The notes: a model not told the origin generated them from the sequence alone. 64,000 bases of DNA from Diadema setosum (GCA_033980235.1 CM067068.1:202001-266000); one strand, 5' to 3'. Positions 47,171 to 61,336 are shown, counted from the first letter of the stretch. Program-made: numbers and translations.

Positions 47171-47271
47171 TACACTCGCTAAACTTCGCCTCAAACATCG
47201 CAATGTTTCAAAAAATCGCACTCTGGCTGGCAATTTTTCTGGCGATGTTTTGAGAGCATTTAGTGGGTGTA
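47171..47271. mobile_element. About 100-bp foldback element
   Basis: TACACTCGCTAAA...CTCAAACATCGC at the left pairs imperfectly with GCGATGTTTTGAGAGCATTTAGTGGGTGTA-type sequence at the right. It has no coding capacity. Confidence 0.7.
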
Positions 47272-48690
47272 CATGTAGTTGCTTAGCAGCTTGCACCCAA
47301 ATGTCGCGATTTTAGAAAAATCCAGATTTTTCCAAGCAAGTGTAATTGGACCTACTGACTGCCATGAGCACATCTCTTTGATTGGTTTTGAATCTAGACA
47401 GAGAAAACTGTGTATCATGCTGCTTACGATATCTGCATTGTGCCAGCTGTGTGGTGATAGGAAGTTGTGTTTACAACGTAGGTGCATGGCATCTATTAAT
47501 TTGATGAAAGCCCTCTGACAAGGTTTCGAGATGCATATTACCATGGACCTACATGTACAAGTGTATCCTTCTAGACTGTGTGGAGTGAACTGTAGCATGT
47601 GATTACTTTACAGAGGGCTACCATATTAAAACTAGCCTCAATTTGCTTGGCAATTTCACAAGAATTTCAAATTTTGTAGTCCTCTGAGCTGGCCTGAATG
47701 TGTATATACACAGGTGTACAGTAGTTTTAAAGTGAATATGATACATGTGCATTCCAAGATGTGCTTTTGATTGTTATACAAATTTTATAAGTTGTTTTTT
47801 GTTTTTGTTTTTGTTTGTTTTTTTAAGGTCAATTTACTTCAGTCTTTGTAAAAGGCCTTGTATGATTTTAAGATAATCTTTGGACCACCTCATATCTATC
47901 AGCTGAAACTTTGGAAAGTGTAGTGGAGGCCATATTTCGCATATATGGTGATTTAATGATCTTGTAATATTTATCATGTAGCAAATGTAATGTCTTGACA
48001 GGCCCTGATAGAATCTTACCGCTACATCTTGAACATCAATTTTGACTTCACATTGATCAGTGAGCCAGTGATAATTTTGAATTTGGTGTATGGAGTCCTT
48101 GGAGATCATATTTTCACTATGACTAGGATTGCTATACATTACTTCCGATTACTTCTGCCTATCTTTCACACGTACCAAGAGTGCCTAATTTGAAACACGA
48201 TTGTAATGACACATCACTAGAATCAAATCAAATCGACTCTTGGTATGTATGAAAGCAAGGACAGATACAGTATATTGTGGGTTGTTTCTGTTCGTTGTTG
48301 CCGTTTTTTATCTTTCTGATGTATAATATGGAGATGATTATAAAGAAAATGGCTTTCTGTGAGATTGTGCTGTCTTTGAACCCTTGTTTGAACCCCAGAG
48401 GATGTTTACCCCTTCTAGGCAATGACATGTTTGTCAGTAGTAGGTCTTTACCAGAGCAAGCTGGTCCCTTGTGGTACATGTATAGCCACAACGCCAAGCC
48501 CGCATCTTGGCCTGTGTACAATGCATGAAGTAAAAGAGATGAAAGAGAGAGGAAGAGAAGGAATCACAAAGATGTAATCACTACCAGATTACAGTATGTA
48601 CATTGTAGACTGGAAAACAGGAACATCATGCAAAGCCAGTGCATCACTGTATTTCATAGGACCTGGATTTAATTTGGTGTCATGCACAAT

Positions 48691-49468
48691 AGTTACGTTC
48701 AGACGGGAGCCCTTAACCTCGAAGTTAGGAAACTTCGAGGTTAGAGCTTGTAGTTAGGGACCGTGAAGACGCACTCGTAGTTAGCAAACCTCGAGGTTTG
48801 CTCGATGTTTCGAGCCACGAGAAATCTTATGTTTAGCGCTCTAACCACGAGCCGCGGGGGGTCCCCACTCGTAGTTAAGCACCGTGTGGACACAAAAAAC
48901 AACGAACTCGAAGTTAAGAGTGACCTCGCCGTAAACTCCAGCCCCCACAATTTCCCTCTGCTTCCGGGTCAACCTCCCAAGCGTACACCACAAATACACT
49001 ACACGTGAAAAACCTATGACGCACGACACAACAACATCATCTTTTCTTCCCATGCGCTTGATCTCTGAAACTGAACACGTCGAACTCGCTACTGTATTCT
49101 ATATTCTTCTCCGACGCTAAAAAAAACATGTTTTCGACGAATATCTTCATAAAGGCATAAAGTCATCAGTGCAGTGCTATCTCTGCATACCATGACAGAG
49201 AACAAGAGTACCTGTAAGCGAGTCCGACAGGGTTGGACTAAAGAATAAATAGACGTCTTGTTAGCAGTGTGGGCTGAAACTTCCGGTTTTGTGGTTTTAA
49301 CATCGAGTGGGACCCACTCGTAGTTACGGGGGGCAGAAGCTTCACCTCGAGGTTTCGTAACTTCGAGGTTAAGATTCGTCGTGTGGACACACGTCGTAGT
49401 TAGCGGGCAAGAGCTAAACCTCGAGGTTTCCTAACCTCGCGGTTAGGGCCTGCCGTCTGAACGTAACT
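48691..49468. mobile_element. Harbinger-like DNA transposon remnant, 3-bp target duplication
   Basis: The ends AGTTACGTTCAGACGG (48691) and CCGTCTGAACGTAACT (to 49468) are perfect 16-bp inverted repeats; similarity continues through CCTAACC. AAT is duplicated at 48688-48690 and 49469-49471. CTCGTAGTTA and CCTCGAGGTTT strings recur many times near both ends. A broken Myb/SANT-like fragment lies at 49192-49300. The PIF/Harbinger assignment rests on the 3-bp duplication and that fragment; the superfamily usually duplicates TWA, so it is provisional. Confidence 0.7.
49192..49300 (+). pseudogene. Broken Myb/SANT-like domain fragment
   Basis: The frame from ATG 49192 reads 18 codons ending VRQGWTKE, then TAA at 49246, then IDVLLAVWAETS in the same frame. 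The W-T-x-E-(x)-(I/V)-x-x-LL-x-x-W spacing is that of the first helix of the Myb/SANT-like domains carried by Harbinger transposons as a second protein. The in-frame stop sits where Glu is usual. The remainder of the domain is missing, so it is a remnant left in a non-autonomous element. Confidence 0.6.
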
Positions 49469-52400
49469 AATGTTACCACACCCTTTTTCTTTCTCTCTCT
49501 CTTTACCTTTCACTTCCTGATGGGTTTTTGCTTCTGTTTTAGAATACTTGTGTTCAGGTTGATGAGAAAGTTTTGAACTGATGACATACAAACCTCTTTT
49601 AATTCAGGAGTATATTTGTACATTGTGTTGTAACCAGTCATTCTCACCCCCCCCCCCCCAAAAAAAAAAGGTCACACAAAATTCCATAACCGTTCGAATT
49701 GATGTTTGATGTTACTGTTGCTTCTACTTCTACTATTTTCTCCATCATTAGAGTTTTTTAAACATTGAAGTCAACCTAAACTAGAGTGTGATTTCACCCT
49801 AAGCATATAAAGAAATGAAAAAGAAAATCATGAATATTTCCATATTTCATGTGTGTCACTGAGATACTTTAAGGGATCGTATTATTTCATCAAATATTCA
49901 ATAGTTACACTACAGTACCTGGTATTTGAAATGATTTTAGATTTACTGAATGAGAGGAAGCACATTCGCTACATTTAGGCCTACAGTGTATACATGTATG
50001 TACATGCTATACAGAGATGGCAACTGTTAAATACTTCTTTTTTTTGTCAGTAATAATTTACTGGTTTTTCCAAATATGCTGCAGGTTTAATGAAAAGTGC
50101 TGTTTTTCTCAAATTATTGCTTACAATGTCTTTTGCAATGATGGTAAAAATACAATTTAAAAAAAATCCTTTTTTAGTCTTCAGCATTGCTATTTATAAG
50201 GGTGGCACCCTGATGATATTTTCTGGTGTATTGGTATTATGTGCATTTGTGTGTGTGTAACTGTAATGTTGTCTCAATCTTAGTGTAATTCAAATATTTC
50301 TCTTTCAAATACTAGTAATTCTCACCTCCTCATGAGAATCTTTGTCATTCCATGTTGATGCCTGGGAAGTGGTACAAAAACTGGATATACCTTATCTTTC
50401 TTCTATCAGAATTCAGTCATTCATAAAGAAAAACTTTTTGTTAAACTTTAAGACAACCAGGATGTTAGCACAGGTGTACACCCAGGGATGTGGACATACA
50501 CTGCTGCCCAAGAATAGAGTTGTGTGTGAGAGAGAGAGAGAGCTGGAGAGGCAGGAATAAATTTATACATTATAATCATGCTTTATTCATAATTTGTGAG
50601 ACAAGTTTGTCAGACCTTTATTTTCTACAACTGTAAGCCCCATGTGATACAGGAAAGAGGACAGTATTGTGCTCTACAACTAGCAGTTAGAAAGAAAATT
50701 CTGGTACAGTTGTATAATTATATTTCAATATAAATGTAGAATTTATTGCTTTTTTTGGTGTACAGTACTGTTGATTGAATTTACTGCACATGTATCTTCC
50801 ACTACTTTTATTTTTTTTTTTTTTACTTCGTTATATATAAAGGGATGTTTGCAAAGTACCAACAACTTAGTATATTTGTTATCTGAAAACATTTTTTTTG
50901 GGGGGTGGCAATTATAGGATCTGTAGAGTAAATACCATATTTGAAAACCCAGTGGTTGTGCGTTAAGAGAATTAATGATTTCGCCTATTATCCATGATGG
51001 GTTATATCATGCAAATGAATGCTCACAGTTTTTACATAGGCTACCTACAGGATTTTAATAACTATGATGGATGTTACAAGTGCTGTTGTTTTGATTGTGG
51101 ATGACATTTGTACAGATAAATTATAGATTAGTATTGTACGGGGTGCTACAGAGATTTTAGGAGAAATAATACAATTCTTAAATCTTATTGCTATACAGTA
51201 CTTCCTTCTACACCTGCAATTAATAGCGTGTGACTTGACTATGTATGAATGGACTACCAGTTTCAAAATGCATGATCTCACAAGGCTTTCAGGAGTATTC
51301 TCAGCTGCCAGTAATTTTAACTGAGTCATACATCTTCCCTTTGTCACAATATGTGCTTTTCCATAAGCGTTGTGACTTTTTCAGGTGAACTGTTATGGTT
51401 TTCTTAGATAATGTTCTTCGTTGCTCACTTCCTTATACCAAAGTTGTGCTATTTGTCTTGAGACTTTGTGCACAACTCTATATAGAGAATGTTTGAATAC
51501 CAACCAACTCATGTAAAGTAGTTTTTTTTTTTCTTTGTTTTGTCTCATATTTCCCATAGGAATCATTTGAAAGAGCATGATATGAATATACACAGGATAA
51601 AAATAAACATGAAAGTGTAAATGAGATTGTCAGTGATTTTTGTAGAAGGTCCCTGATCCATTTTCCCCCCTGAAGGCAGAGAGTTTGCCCTCCTGTTGTA
51701 GAGGTCAAAGTTCAGAGATGCATTGAGATTCATCGTTTCCCCTTGTCTGCCATTCTCTAGTGTGCCTTTGTCAGGCTGCACGTAAGCACATACCAAGCAG
51801 TGTAGTTTGCTCAGTCACCTTTTGCTGAATGCAAGGTGTCTTTTCATAAAGCTCTTCAATGGCAGAGGAAGGCATGTCATGCCATATCAATAGTGTACAA
51901 TTTGTGAGAAATGTGACATTGTAGAAGAAACACTGCTTCATTAGTAGAGATGTCACAAAAGTGAACGTCTTGTAATGTACCTGCACAATAGTATGTGTGT
52001 GCTTGTATGACAGCTGCTAGCATGTGAAACATGTTTCAGGAGCACTGCAAAAAAGTCATTTGAATGTTCAATGATTTTGCAGACTGTGAAAGTGCTGTGC
52101 CTGACAAATTCACAGTTTTAGAACATCTGTGTATTTATGGAAGGAAAGACTAGAGCTGTATTTAGTGTAAATTATGAATGATCAGTTCTTTTGACTGGTC
52201 ATTCACTCTTCATACAATTCATGAACTCATTAAAGAAGACACTGTTCATTGTGTGTTTATTAGGGGCTATCCGTTGTTTGATGAAAGAAAATATGTGGCA
52301 CTATTTGTCAGCCATCAATGAAAGGGTGAATTCTCTGTTTGCTGTGATTGGCCAAGTAATCAAAGCGAATCTGTTAGTGGGCAAAGACGTGACTTCACTT

Positions 52401-53587
52401 GAGAGAGACTGAATGAGTTTGTTCGACTGATTTTGCAGCAAACAATCAAAGTGGACTTGGCCTATACAATAAAGTACATCTTCCCAAAAGGTGCTAAATA
52501 TGCTAGAATAGTTCTTAGATTTCAAAGGTAGATTTATAACATGCACATATTGTGTACCTTGCACCAAGTCAAGTAACAATTTTGTCGCACTTTGAGAATA
52601 ATATCACAGTTGCACACCTAAAGAAGTGTAGTACAATTAGTCACCATTTGTAAAGTTGTTTGATAGTGCCATTGTACATTATTTTTACATGTGCAGCTGT
52701 ATGTATGTGTGAGCTTTAGTTCCATGGAGTAAAATACAATTATACATTGTATGTACTACACCTTTTGAAATTGAATGCTTCGTAGTTCTTTGTCACTTTT
52801 AATACACATTTTATAGCAAGTTTATTTTCTAGATCTCTTAAAGGATCTAAGAAAAAAAAGTGGCTGAATAAACTGTGTCAATTCTGATATATGGAAAGGG
52901 AATGCTTTTATTCTGTGATTAAAAAAAAAAAATCATTTGAACTCACAGATAGACTCTATTTATGGTAGTTACTAAACCATACCCTGTGTATAATAGCGTA
53001 CATATTATTCATAATCCAGTAGATTTACATGTATGTATTGAAGTGGTTTGGTACATGTTTGTGTAAATGTGTTCAGACATATTTTCACCATCTTTTGGGT
53101 ATGCATCGCTAGTTGTACATTCGAAGTTCAGGAGGAGATGTCCAATGTTTCATGCTGAAATTTGGCCATGTACAAAGTGTATTCTCAGTCTCTCATGCAT
53201 GCTGGTGTTGATTCAGCATAAACCCTCCATGTGGGACTGAATTCTGATTTTTCCAACCTCATTACTATTGGTATTTACTATTGGAAAACTTTGACCCAAA
53301 GATTGTTGTCAATTTAATCAGCATGAAAGAATGGAACTTGGACTGCATGCATTCCTTTGGTAAATACTGCATGTCTATGCATCAAGCAATTCATGCTTAC
53401 AAGTGATTTTTTTTCCTTTTATCTTACATGTATGACCTCAATGTCTTCTTTAAGACAGCATGAAAGTGGATCATCAAGTGCTTACTCGCAATGATAATAT
53501 GAGATACAAGTTTTTATAGCTTACAACATCATGATGTACAAATAAAAAGTCTTTTCAGCAAACTTAAGAAAATGAGAGCCAGTGCCA

Positions 53588-53613
53588 TCAACAACAACAA
53601 CAACAACAAAAAA
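53588..53613. repeat. (CAA)n microsatellite
   Basis: About seven CAA units followed by an A run. Confidence 0.85.
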
Positions 53614-55716
53614 TCAATGGGCTGCATTATCCTGTTGTCAGTCACTATTTATACATGTACGTGTACACGTGTATACACAAGAAATGAAGAAAGAAGTTGT
53701 AAAGATATTTGAAATAAAATGTTGTTTGTATGCATTTGATAATGTGTCAGAAAGAGACACATACAATGTACAGACAGACAAACAAAGAGATTAGACAAAG
53801 AGAGATAAAGCGCGATATTTATATGTAACCATGGGGACTCACATTCACTCTACAGCACTCTATTATCCAAGCTGGAATCCTTTTCTGTCCAAATAAGTTC
53901 ACACATACAACTTGTATTCTGTGAATATAACAGACAATGATTCAAGTGCAGCTATTCTCAATGATGTGAAAAATTCAGTTAAATTATTGATATCATCTTT
54001 CTCCTAGTTTTCAGTTTCATTAAGTCTTGAGCTTACGTGAATGTATCAGTTGTGGCATAAAAGGATCTCATGATTTCTCCAATATTGCTGCATTTATTCA
54101 GAAATGTTTGCCCCTAAAGACCTGGGGCAGTTGGTGTGTTCCATTGAGACAGCAATGGCAAAGCAAGTGGTTTAGGTTTGGAGCTCTGCAGCATGGAAAA
54201 TCACTAATCCCAGGGACGAGTTTGGGAGAAGAGATCAAGGCTGTGCCGCAAATTGTATCTATTGGACCCCAAATAGACTGTATTGACGTAGATTGGAGCA
54301 GATTTTTCAAATATTGCAACTTTTATCTGCATGGAAGGTATTCAGAAGAGAGGAATTCGTCCTTGCCGTGCATCAAAGTGGCTTGCTCTTAAGCATCATC
54401 CTACAGCTTCATTGTACGTCTACTCTCAGAAACAATTTCTTTACCAAATAATTCTTAGTGGTAGCTATTAGTATTAGAGACTATGTTTATAATTCAATCC
54501 TAGATAGAAATGTGGGATATTGCAGTAGATCTATGTCTGCAAATTGGCACAGGCACCATTCAGGTAATTTGCCATTTTGTGAAGCCTACATTGTATGAAG
54601 TATCTATCAAAAAAGGGAAAAAAAAAGATTTCTAATCAGTTAGCATTTTGAAATCCTGGTATATCATCAGGGAAAATGCTGTGTACCATCCATATGTATA
54701 ATTGCAACCTTGTGTAGTTTAAAACATTGCCTTCATATCTTGAAAGTCTAAGCAAATTGACACACAAACAGTCACATTCTGATGTGCATTACAGATGAAC
54801 TTTTGAAATTTGAAGAAGAATGTGTTTGTATTCATGACTTTCTTTCATTATTATTTTTTTTTTTGTGGAATGTACATTATGTTTACATGTCATCATATTC
54901 AAATAATACTGTATGTATAATGTTAACACCATGTTGAAATAGTCTGCAAGTGCTGTGTGTGATAGATGCACTCCAAAGAAGGGCTGTAGCATATATGGCA
55001 TGCAAACAAGACCTTTTGCCACCCTTGCGGCATTCAGTTGATGTTTTGCCTCTCTTATCCAACCACAGAGTGGGCATTGTTGAACCATCTCTTGTGGCGC
55101 CTTGTGAACATTTGAATCATTTATTCTACCAGCTGAGGCAGCCCTACCTACCTTTTGTGGATCATAACATTCTTTGGTTTTATTCTGGTTACATTGATAT
55201 TAGAAGGTGGAGCTTGGGCTGTTCCACCAAGTTCAGCAAATTTCATTTAAACCATGCCTATATGTTTTAAACAAATAATCATTCTTTGAATCCCAACTTA
55301 ATTCCAATTGTTCAGAATCTTGAGTAAAATTTGCTTGTCTTGTCATGCATGATATCGCATACATTTGTAACTCAATTGTAAACTTGTCAACTAGATCATA
55401 CAGTAGATAATCAATGTATGTGTGTGAGAGAGAGGATGAGAGGAGAGTGAACATGAACCATTCTCTCCTGTCTGTTTGTTTTTACTACATTACAGTACAT
55501 GTGATTTGAGGCAATACATCTTGCCATAACAGTAATTACTGTGATAAGATTTTGCTTTGTTCGTATGTGTGTAATTGCTCTCTTGATATCAATATTTCTT
55601 TTGTAAACCCATCCAAGATTCTTTTCATGCACTCATACTGTCTTTATTATGATGTAATTCTTCATTCAATTCAGTCTTTTTGACTGCAAGACAAATATCT
55701 CAACAAACTACCATTT

Positions 55717-55790
55717 ATCTATCTATCTACATGAATCTATCTATCTACATGAATCTATCATTCTATCTACACTATCTACAGATCAGGGCA
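55717..55790. repeat. (TCTA)n microsatellite with CATGAA interruptions
   Basis: Three blocks of TCTA units separated by CATGAATCTA spacers, giving a higher-order period of about 24 bases. Confidence 0.85.
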
Positions 55791-56399
55791 CCATTTCATA
55801 AGGTTTAGAATGTCAACCCTGACAATATCATTAAAATCCTTGGTTTGATTGGCTGAGAAGCTCTGGTCACTGACCATTACTATGTTGATTGTTAAAGAGA
55901 CTGATAACTTTCATGAAACCATGCCAAGGTGGTTGACATAATTTCTAAAAGTGAAATAGATACAGAACCTGAGCATTGTTCTTGGTCTCTGAGTTTACCT
56001 ATAACTTACCCATCAGAGCAGCATATGAAGATGAAACACTGGTCGTCCATGAGTTGGGTGTGGCCTAGTGATGGGAGTGAGTCCTCAAAAGGCCTGCCGT
56101 CATCAGATCAAAGTTTCCAATTAGCACACTATTGTGTGGTTACAGATCTGTAGATAATTAATCTGATGTCAAATTTACTCGCTGTTTGTGCAGTGAAGAC
56201 ACAAATAGAGTGCTATTTGATCGGGAAAATTTTTCTTAAAATTTTGTTCTAGTTTGTGAAATAGCACACTAATTCCTGAATTACCACACTAGTTGGGTTG
56301 CATCTCCATCAGCCCAAAATTTTCTCAATCCCATCAAACTGGGGAAACCACTTTCGAACCACACGAGTAGTACAACTGGCTATAAGTACCCGCATGCAC

Positions 56400-56900
56400 C
56401 TCGTGGAGCAGTGGAGCTGTGGAGCGGTGGAGCTCTATAGCTAATGAATATCAATGAGCTCATGAATAGTAATCATAAAAATATAAAATATATAACATGC
56501 ACAAATTTAAAACAGCGAAATGGCGAAACGTCGCAGTGGCGAATGTAAGTACAATATGCCTGTCTTTTCATCATTTCGTCATTTCGCTGTTTTAAATTTG
56601 TGCATGTAAAACATGCAAATTTCTTTTTTGTGTCTCTACCTAGAATGTATATTGTTGCTTGTATTCATACATATTCATAAATTAAACTCATTAATATTCG
56701 CATGCTAGGTCATAGAGCTCCACTGCTCCACAATTCACTATTGCTATTGCCACACCCATTCACAGACTATCATATCTCACACTCGTACATAATGCATGTA
56801 CATTTACATAAATATATATTCATATATTTTTATGATTACTATTTATGAGCTCATTAATATTCATTAGCTGTAGAGCTCCACAGCTCCACTGCTTCACGAG
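56400..56900. mobile_element. 501-bp foldback element with about 85-bp inverted ends
   Basis: CTCGTGGAGCAGTGGAGCTG at the left pairs with CAGCTCCACTGCTTCACGAG at the right. The match continues through AGCTAATGAATATCAATGAG and AATAGTAATCATAAAAATAT. The left arm has an extra CGGTGGAG. It contains a second palindromic unit (56495-56607). Confidence 0.9.
56495..56607. mobile_element. Inner foldback unit with perfect 28-bp inverted repeats
   Basis: ACATGCACAAATTTAAAACA... at 56495-56522 is the exact reverse complement of 56580-56607. The loop has GGCGAAACGTCGCAGTGGCG. It is either a nested insertion or the core of the larger foldback element. Confidence 0.85.
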
Positions 56901-59900
56901 CTGAGGAATGATGCAAAGTAGACATGCATCAATTTAGGGCTAATTTCCCTGTAAGCGGGCTGGTTTTAAGACGTACATTCGTAATATATTTTCCCAAACC
57001 ACAAAATAACCCACTAATTTGAACTTTGGTCTAATGAAGACACACCTACTGACATAATAATGATTATGTAATCAACCTTCTTGTAGATCTTTTTTAGAGG
57101 TTTCCCATTTCATGTTTTGAATCCACATTATTTCTCAGTTCTTTCAATTTTGAAGAAATTAAAGGGGCATTTAAGAATTCCCAGTTGATGATTCAACAGC
57201 CTAGTGGATACACCTACATTGCATGTATATGTTGTACTTACATTACCAAGAACTTTTATGGGGTAGGCAGGGGGGCAGAAATGTTTCTGTAGAGGATTTT
57301 GTTATACAGTGTACCTGGTATGTTGTTCCTGAAAAGCAATATACATTTCAATACAGTTTAAGAAGGTTACATGAACACTCAAATATGAAAATAGTAATTT
57401 GGAAATTACGTACCAGTGCGTCAATTAGCAAAACGACTTTCTTTTGGGAAATTATTTCAGTGCATGCCAATATTTCTATTGGACTATTGCATGATAATCG
57501 TCCATGGTGATTAATAGCACCACAGAACAATCACAATAATTCTGTCATGTCACCTGTAGGCCTGTTGTACTCCTACAATGTACATCCATAGCCACACGTG
57601 AGATATGCAGCTAGTCCACAGGCCATTGTTATCTCGCAATGGTAATTGCATGGTGCAGGCTTATTTGCACATGTGCACAAAACATTTCAGTTTTGTTGCA
57701 GTGTGAATGGAAAGCAGAAACAGAGGCTATTTTTAAGAGTCGCAATATTTTGCCAATGAGAATGGGCTTACTGTAAATTTTGAGCATCAGCACTATCATT
57801 CAAAGGGTTGTGATGAAAACATGTACATGTGTCTGTAGGGGCTCCTTGCACGTTCAAAGTTCTCTTGAAGCTGAGGTGAGCATCAAGCCACTCGGATGTG
57901 TGGAATGTGTACAGTGGGGATTCGAAGCATGTATAGACCCCCATATCAGCTCTCACTTTTGTACCAAAAAGTTTTTGCCATCTTGTGTTAAAAAAGAAAA
58001 CAGCAACAACAAAGAATCACTTGGTCCCAAAATGATGCCAGCTAGGTTCAAAGGTGAAGGCAAAGCAAATAAAAATGTTATGAATCAAATGTATACATCC
58101 ATAAACATCACGTTACTTTCTCACATACATTTAGCTTCCCTGAGAAGCTTCAGCACCTTGAAGTGAGCGTGAAAACATTCACCCTTTTTTAGTCACATTC
58201 ATAACGATGTCATGAATGTGTTACCAATAGAGTTCATCACGAGTACTTCTGCACGTAGTCTTTCAAAGAACTTTCAGTGCTCTGCTACCACTGAAGTTGG
58301 GAATACATCATCAATTGCAAGCAAGTAATATGTAGCTACAGGTATGCAGAATTTGCAAACTGACCACATGTCATGATGACATGGCTTACGTGCAAATTTT
58401 ATCAGAACTCTGTTTTTGGTGTTTGTTTGTTTGTTTGTTTGGGTTTTTTTTTTTTTTGGTTTTCTTTCTTTATAAGCAATGATTATGTTTCAGTGAACCA
58501 TTGTGTATGGCATCAAAGACCTAACAAATGTGAGACCCAAGTTCAACCATAAGTTCTGTCTTTTGTCAATTCTTTTCTTCTGGCTTCTGCTGGATTCCTG
58601 TACACTATGCATTGCTAGTCTGTCACTAGGAGACAGCTGAGATCCCAACATTCTTGTCTTGGAATATCACATAGATTTGTGCAATAAATATATCTGATGT
58701 GTCGGTTTTTTCAAACTCAAAGTTATCCTAGGACACAAAGCAGAGAGGGCTAGGCATTGGTTTGGTGTGGATTTGGCTTACAACAGCTGCCGAGCTTAGT
58801 AGGACCTGATGGCTGGCTGTTGCTTCATAACCAACTGATGGTGGATTTGGTAACTTGATGAATTTGCTGTGATGAAGCTTTTGGCATTTTAGGCTTAGAG
58901 CCCAAGCTGCTGAAACCTGTCATGCCATGTGTGAACACTATTTCAAAATGACTTATCAAGTTATAGAGACATGCTGCCAGTTTTGACAGGATTGGCACCC
59001 ACTGTAATGGATTGGCACCGATGGAAGAGCCCCATAAGCCTCTGTCACAGCAGTGGCACGATTCCTACGCCTCATATCATCGTCTATAAAACTCAGAAAG
59101 TTTCTTTCAGCTTTCTAGTGAAATGCAACTACAGTTTGTTCAGTTGGAGCACATGATGGTACAATATGTACTTCCTAAAGCGTGTAGTATTAAATGCTTG
59201 AAGAAAGGCCACAAATGTTAAACATACATTGTAATATGATTATCTCCTCAATTTGTTGCCAAATATTATTGTATTTCAGTGTGTCTTTGGAAGCTGTAAA
59301 CCTAGGAAACTGGATTTATTGAATTTATAACCAAGGAAAAGATTGCACTTATTAACTCATTGAATCATTCCAGAAATTAGCCCATACTACATGTAGTTCT
59401 GGACATGCACAACATTCTAACATTCATGTAGATGTTTGAGAAAAAGCTGACTGATTTCAGGCTTGATGTGCTGGTGACTCTTTCTTCTTTATGTCTTGTC
59501 CTTTGCTTAATACCATGTTTACAGTCACATTATCTATACAATGTAAGTGTGCCAGAGGAAGGTAGGGAATGTAGAAAGAAAGCGCAGCAGGTACTCTCAT
59601 ACATGACAGACTCGACGTACAATGTACACTCCATAAACGTGGTCTGCATGTGAATATCATCTAAAGTATCAATTTATAATCTAGTTATGCATAACAGGAA
59701 AATTGGCACTTCCATGGTCAGAATTTGTATGTATATGAGTGTGCTCGATGCAAACAAGACCTACATATACCTTGTACATACCCCTCGAAAAAGAAAGAAA
59801 ATAAACTGAATTTCAGTGCCATATATTCTCTGTAAACTTACTAAAGCTTTAACCAAGAGACTGATTCAAAAGACTATAGGCCTAAGTACACTGAAACTTG

Positions 59901-61299
59901 CAATGCTTCATATAACAAACATGCCAGAAGAAGAACCCAGAATTCAGACATTTACTGGTTGCTTAGTAACCTGTACCTCTCTGAACTATTTGCCATAAAT
60001 ATGTTATGAACTTCAGATCTTGAGCACTGCTGTGGCATGGGTTCTCAGTGGCACTTCTCAAGTTTCTCATTTCTAAATGGAATAGCATGTGTGTGTGTGT
60101 GGAGGGGGGGGGGGATCTGTTTTGTGAAAATGAGAAATTCAACCTGGTATTGATGTTACTTCTATGTTATGCATGTACTTCTTGATAGTTACTGGCATCT
60201 TGTGGTTATTCTCTACATCATTGCTAGCTGCTCCATTGATCTCACTGGAAAGTTGAAATTAGAATGTTGTTTTTCTTCTTCTTTTTTTCTTCTTTTTTTT
60301 TTTTTTTTTTACCTCAGAGTCTCTCTAAATCTGGTGTATGACTAGTACCTAAAGTTCTTGTTTGTGACAATGTGTTCAGATACATATGGTATGATGTCTG
60401 AAAGTTGGCAGGTCACAGAGAGTTGATACCTCTGTAGTGTGGTGGAAAGGTTTCTGGTGGCCTACCTCCTGAGACCATATCTCAACATGAGAGTCAACCT
60501 GCCATTAATCAGCCCACTAAGTCATCCTTTGCTTTGCACAGCAGAATGGTCTGCACAGATTTTGACTTTTTACAACTTACAAGTTCAGATTTGTGAATGT
60601 AAGATAGAAGTTCAATATATATTTGTATGTGTCTCTGTCTTGTGTCTGTAGTAATGAGATCATTGGGGCTTGATTCTGCTACAGAAGGTTCTCAGTGATG
60701 TGAATTGCTTTTGTATTTCACTGTGAAAGTTGTTAGCACTGATATAACACTGGGTGTATTTAATACCAATAACCATGTGTAATAAAATATATAGGCACAG
60801 CCCAAATGGTCATTGACTTTGTTGTCTGTTCAATTCATAGCTCATTTTCAGATTACAAAAAAAAAAATAGTTTGATAATAGACAGGGTGTACAATAAGGT
60901 TAGAAGTAAATAATTTTATGTGGCTACATGTAGTTTGCTGATCAGTTCCACAAGCAGGGAGGCTCCCCACCTTCTTGGCTCAAGCTAACCTACATAAATG
61001 TAGTCTACATTTTGTGTGTTTCTCTCTGTTCTCACAAGTCCAGGAAAACCCCCACAAGGAAGATATTTTCTTCTTTAAGTTTAAATTTTCTGTGTGTAGA
61101 AAGTTTTGTGGTGAAAGCCTCCACTGTCTTTGAAAAACTTGTAAAGTAACAAATTGAAGGTAAGAACGAGACATGAAACTCGTCACACTGACGAGTTAGG
61201 TGATACGCCTGGGGTCATCAGATGTCGGTCATCTGTGATCGACAAGGAAAAGAATGTGATATAGGCACCTTGAAGTTATATTGAGCGTGCATGCAAAAC

Positions 61300-61336
61300 G
61301 GTTTCTCTAACCACTCGGCCACGGGACATCCACGGA
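61300..61336 (-). pseudogene. 5' half of a tRNA-like sequence
   Basis: The minus strand reads GTCCCGTGGCCGAGTGGTTA followed by GAGAAACCG, a tRNA-Leu/Ser-type D arm with an A box (TGGCCGAGTGG). No B box follows. It resembles the 5' part of the fuller copy at 61862-61945. Confidence 0.55.

Noticed and set aside
54027..54392. 121-codon ORF
   Set aside because: I recognise no motif, there is no clear splice context, and a similar length arises by chance in 64 kb.
54950..55270. Possible LINE C terminus (IDALQRRAV string)
   Set aside because: The string faintly recalls the xVQRRA block of LINE C termini, but neither the preceding nor following family motifs are present.
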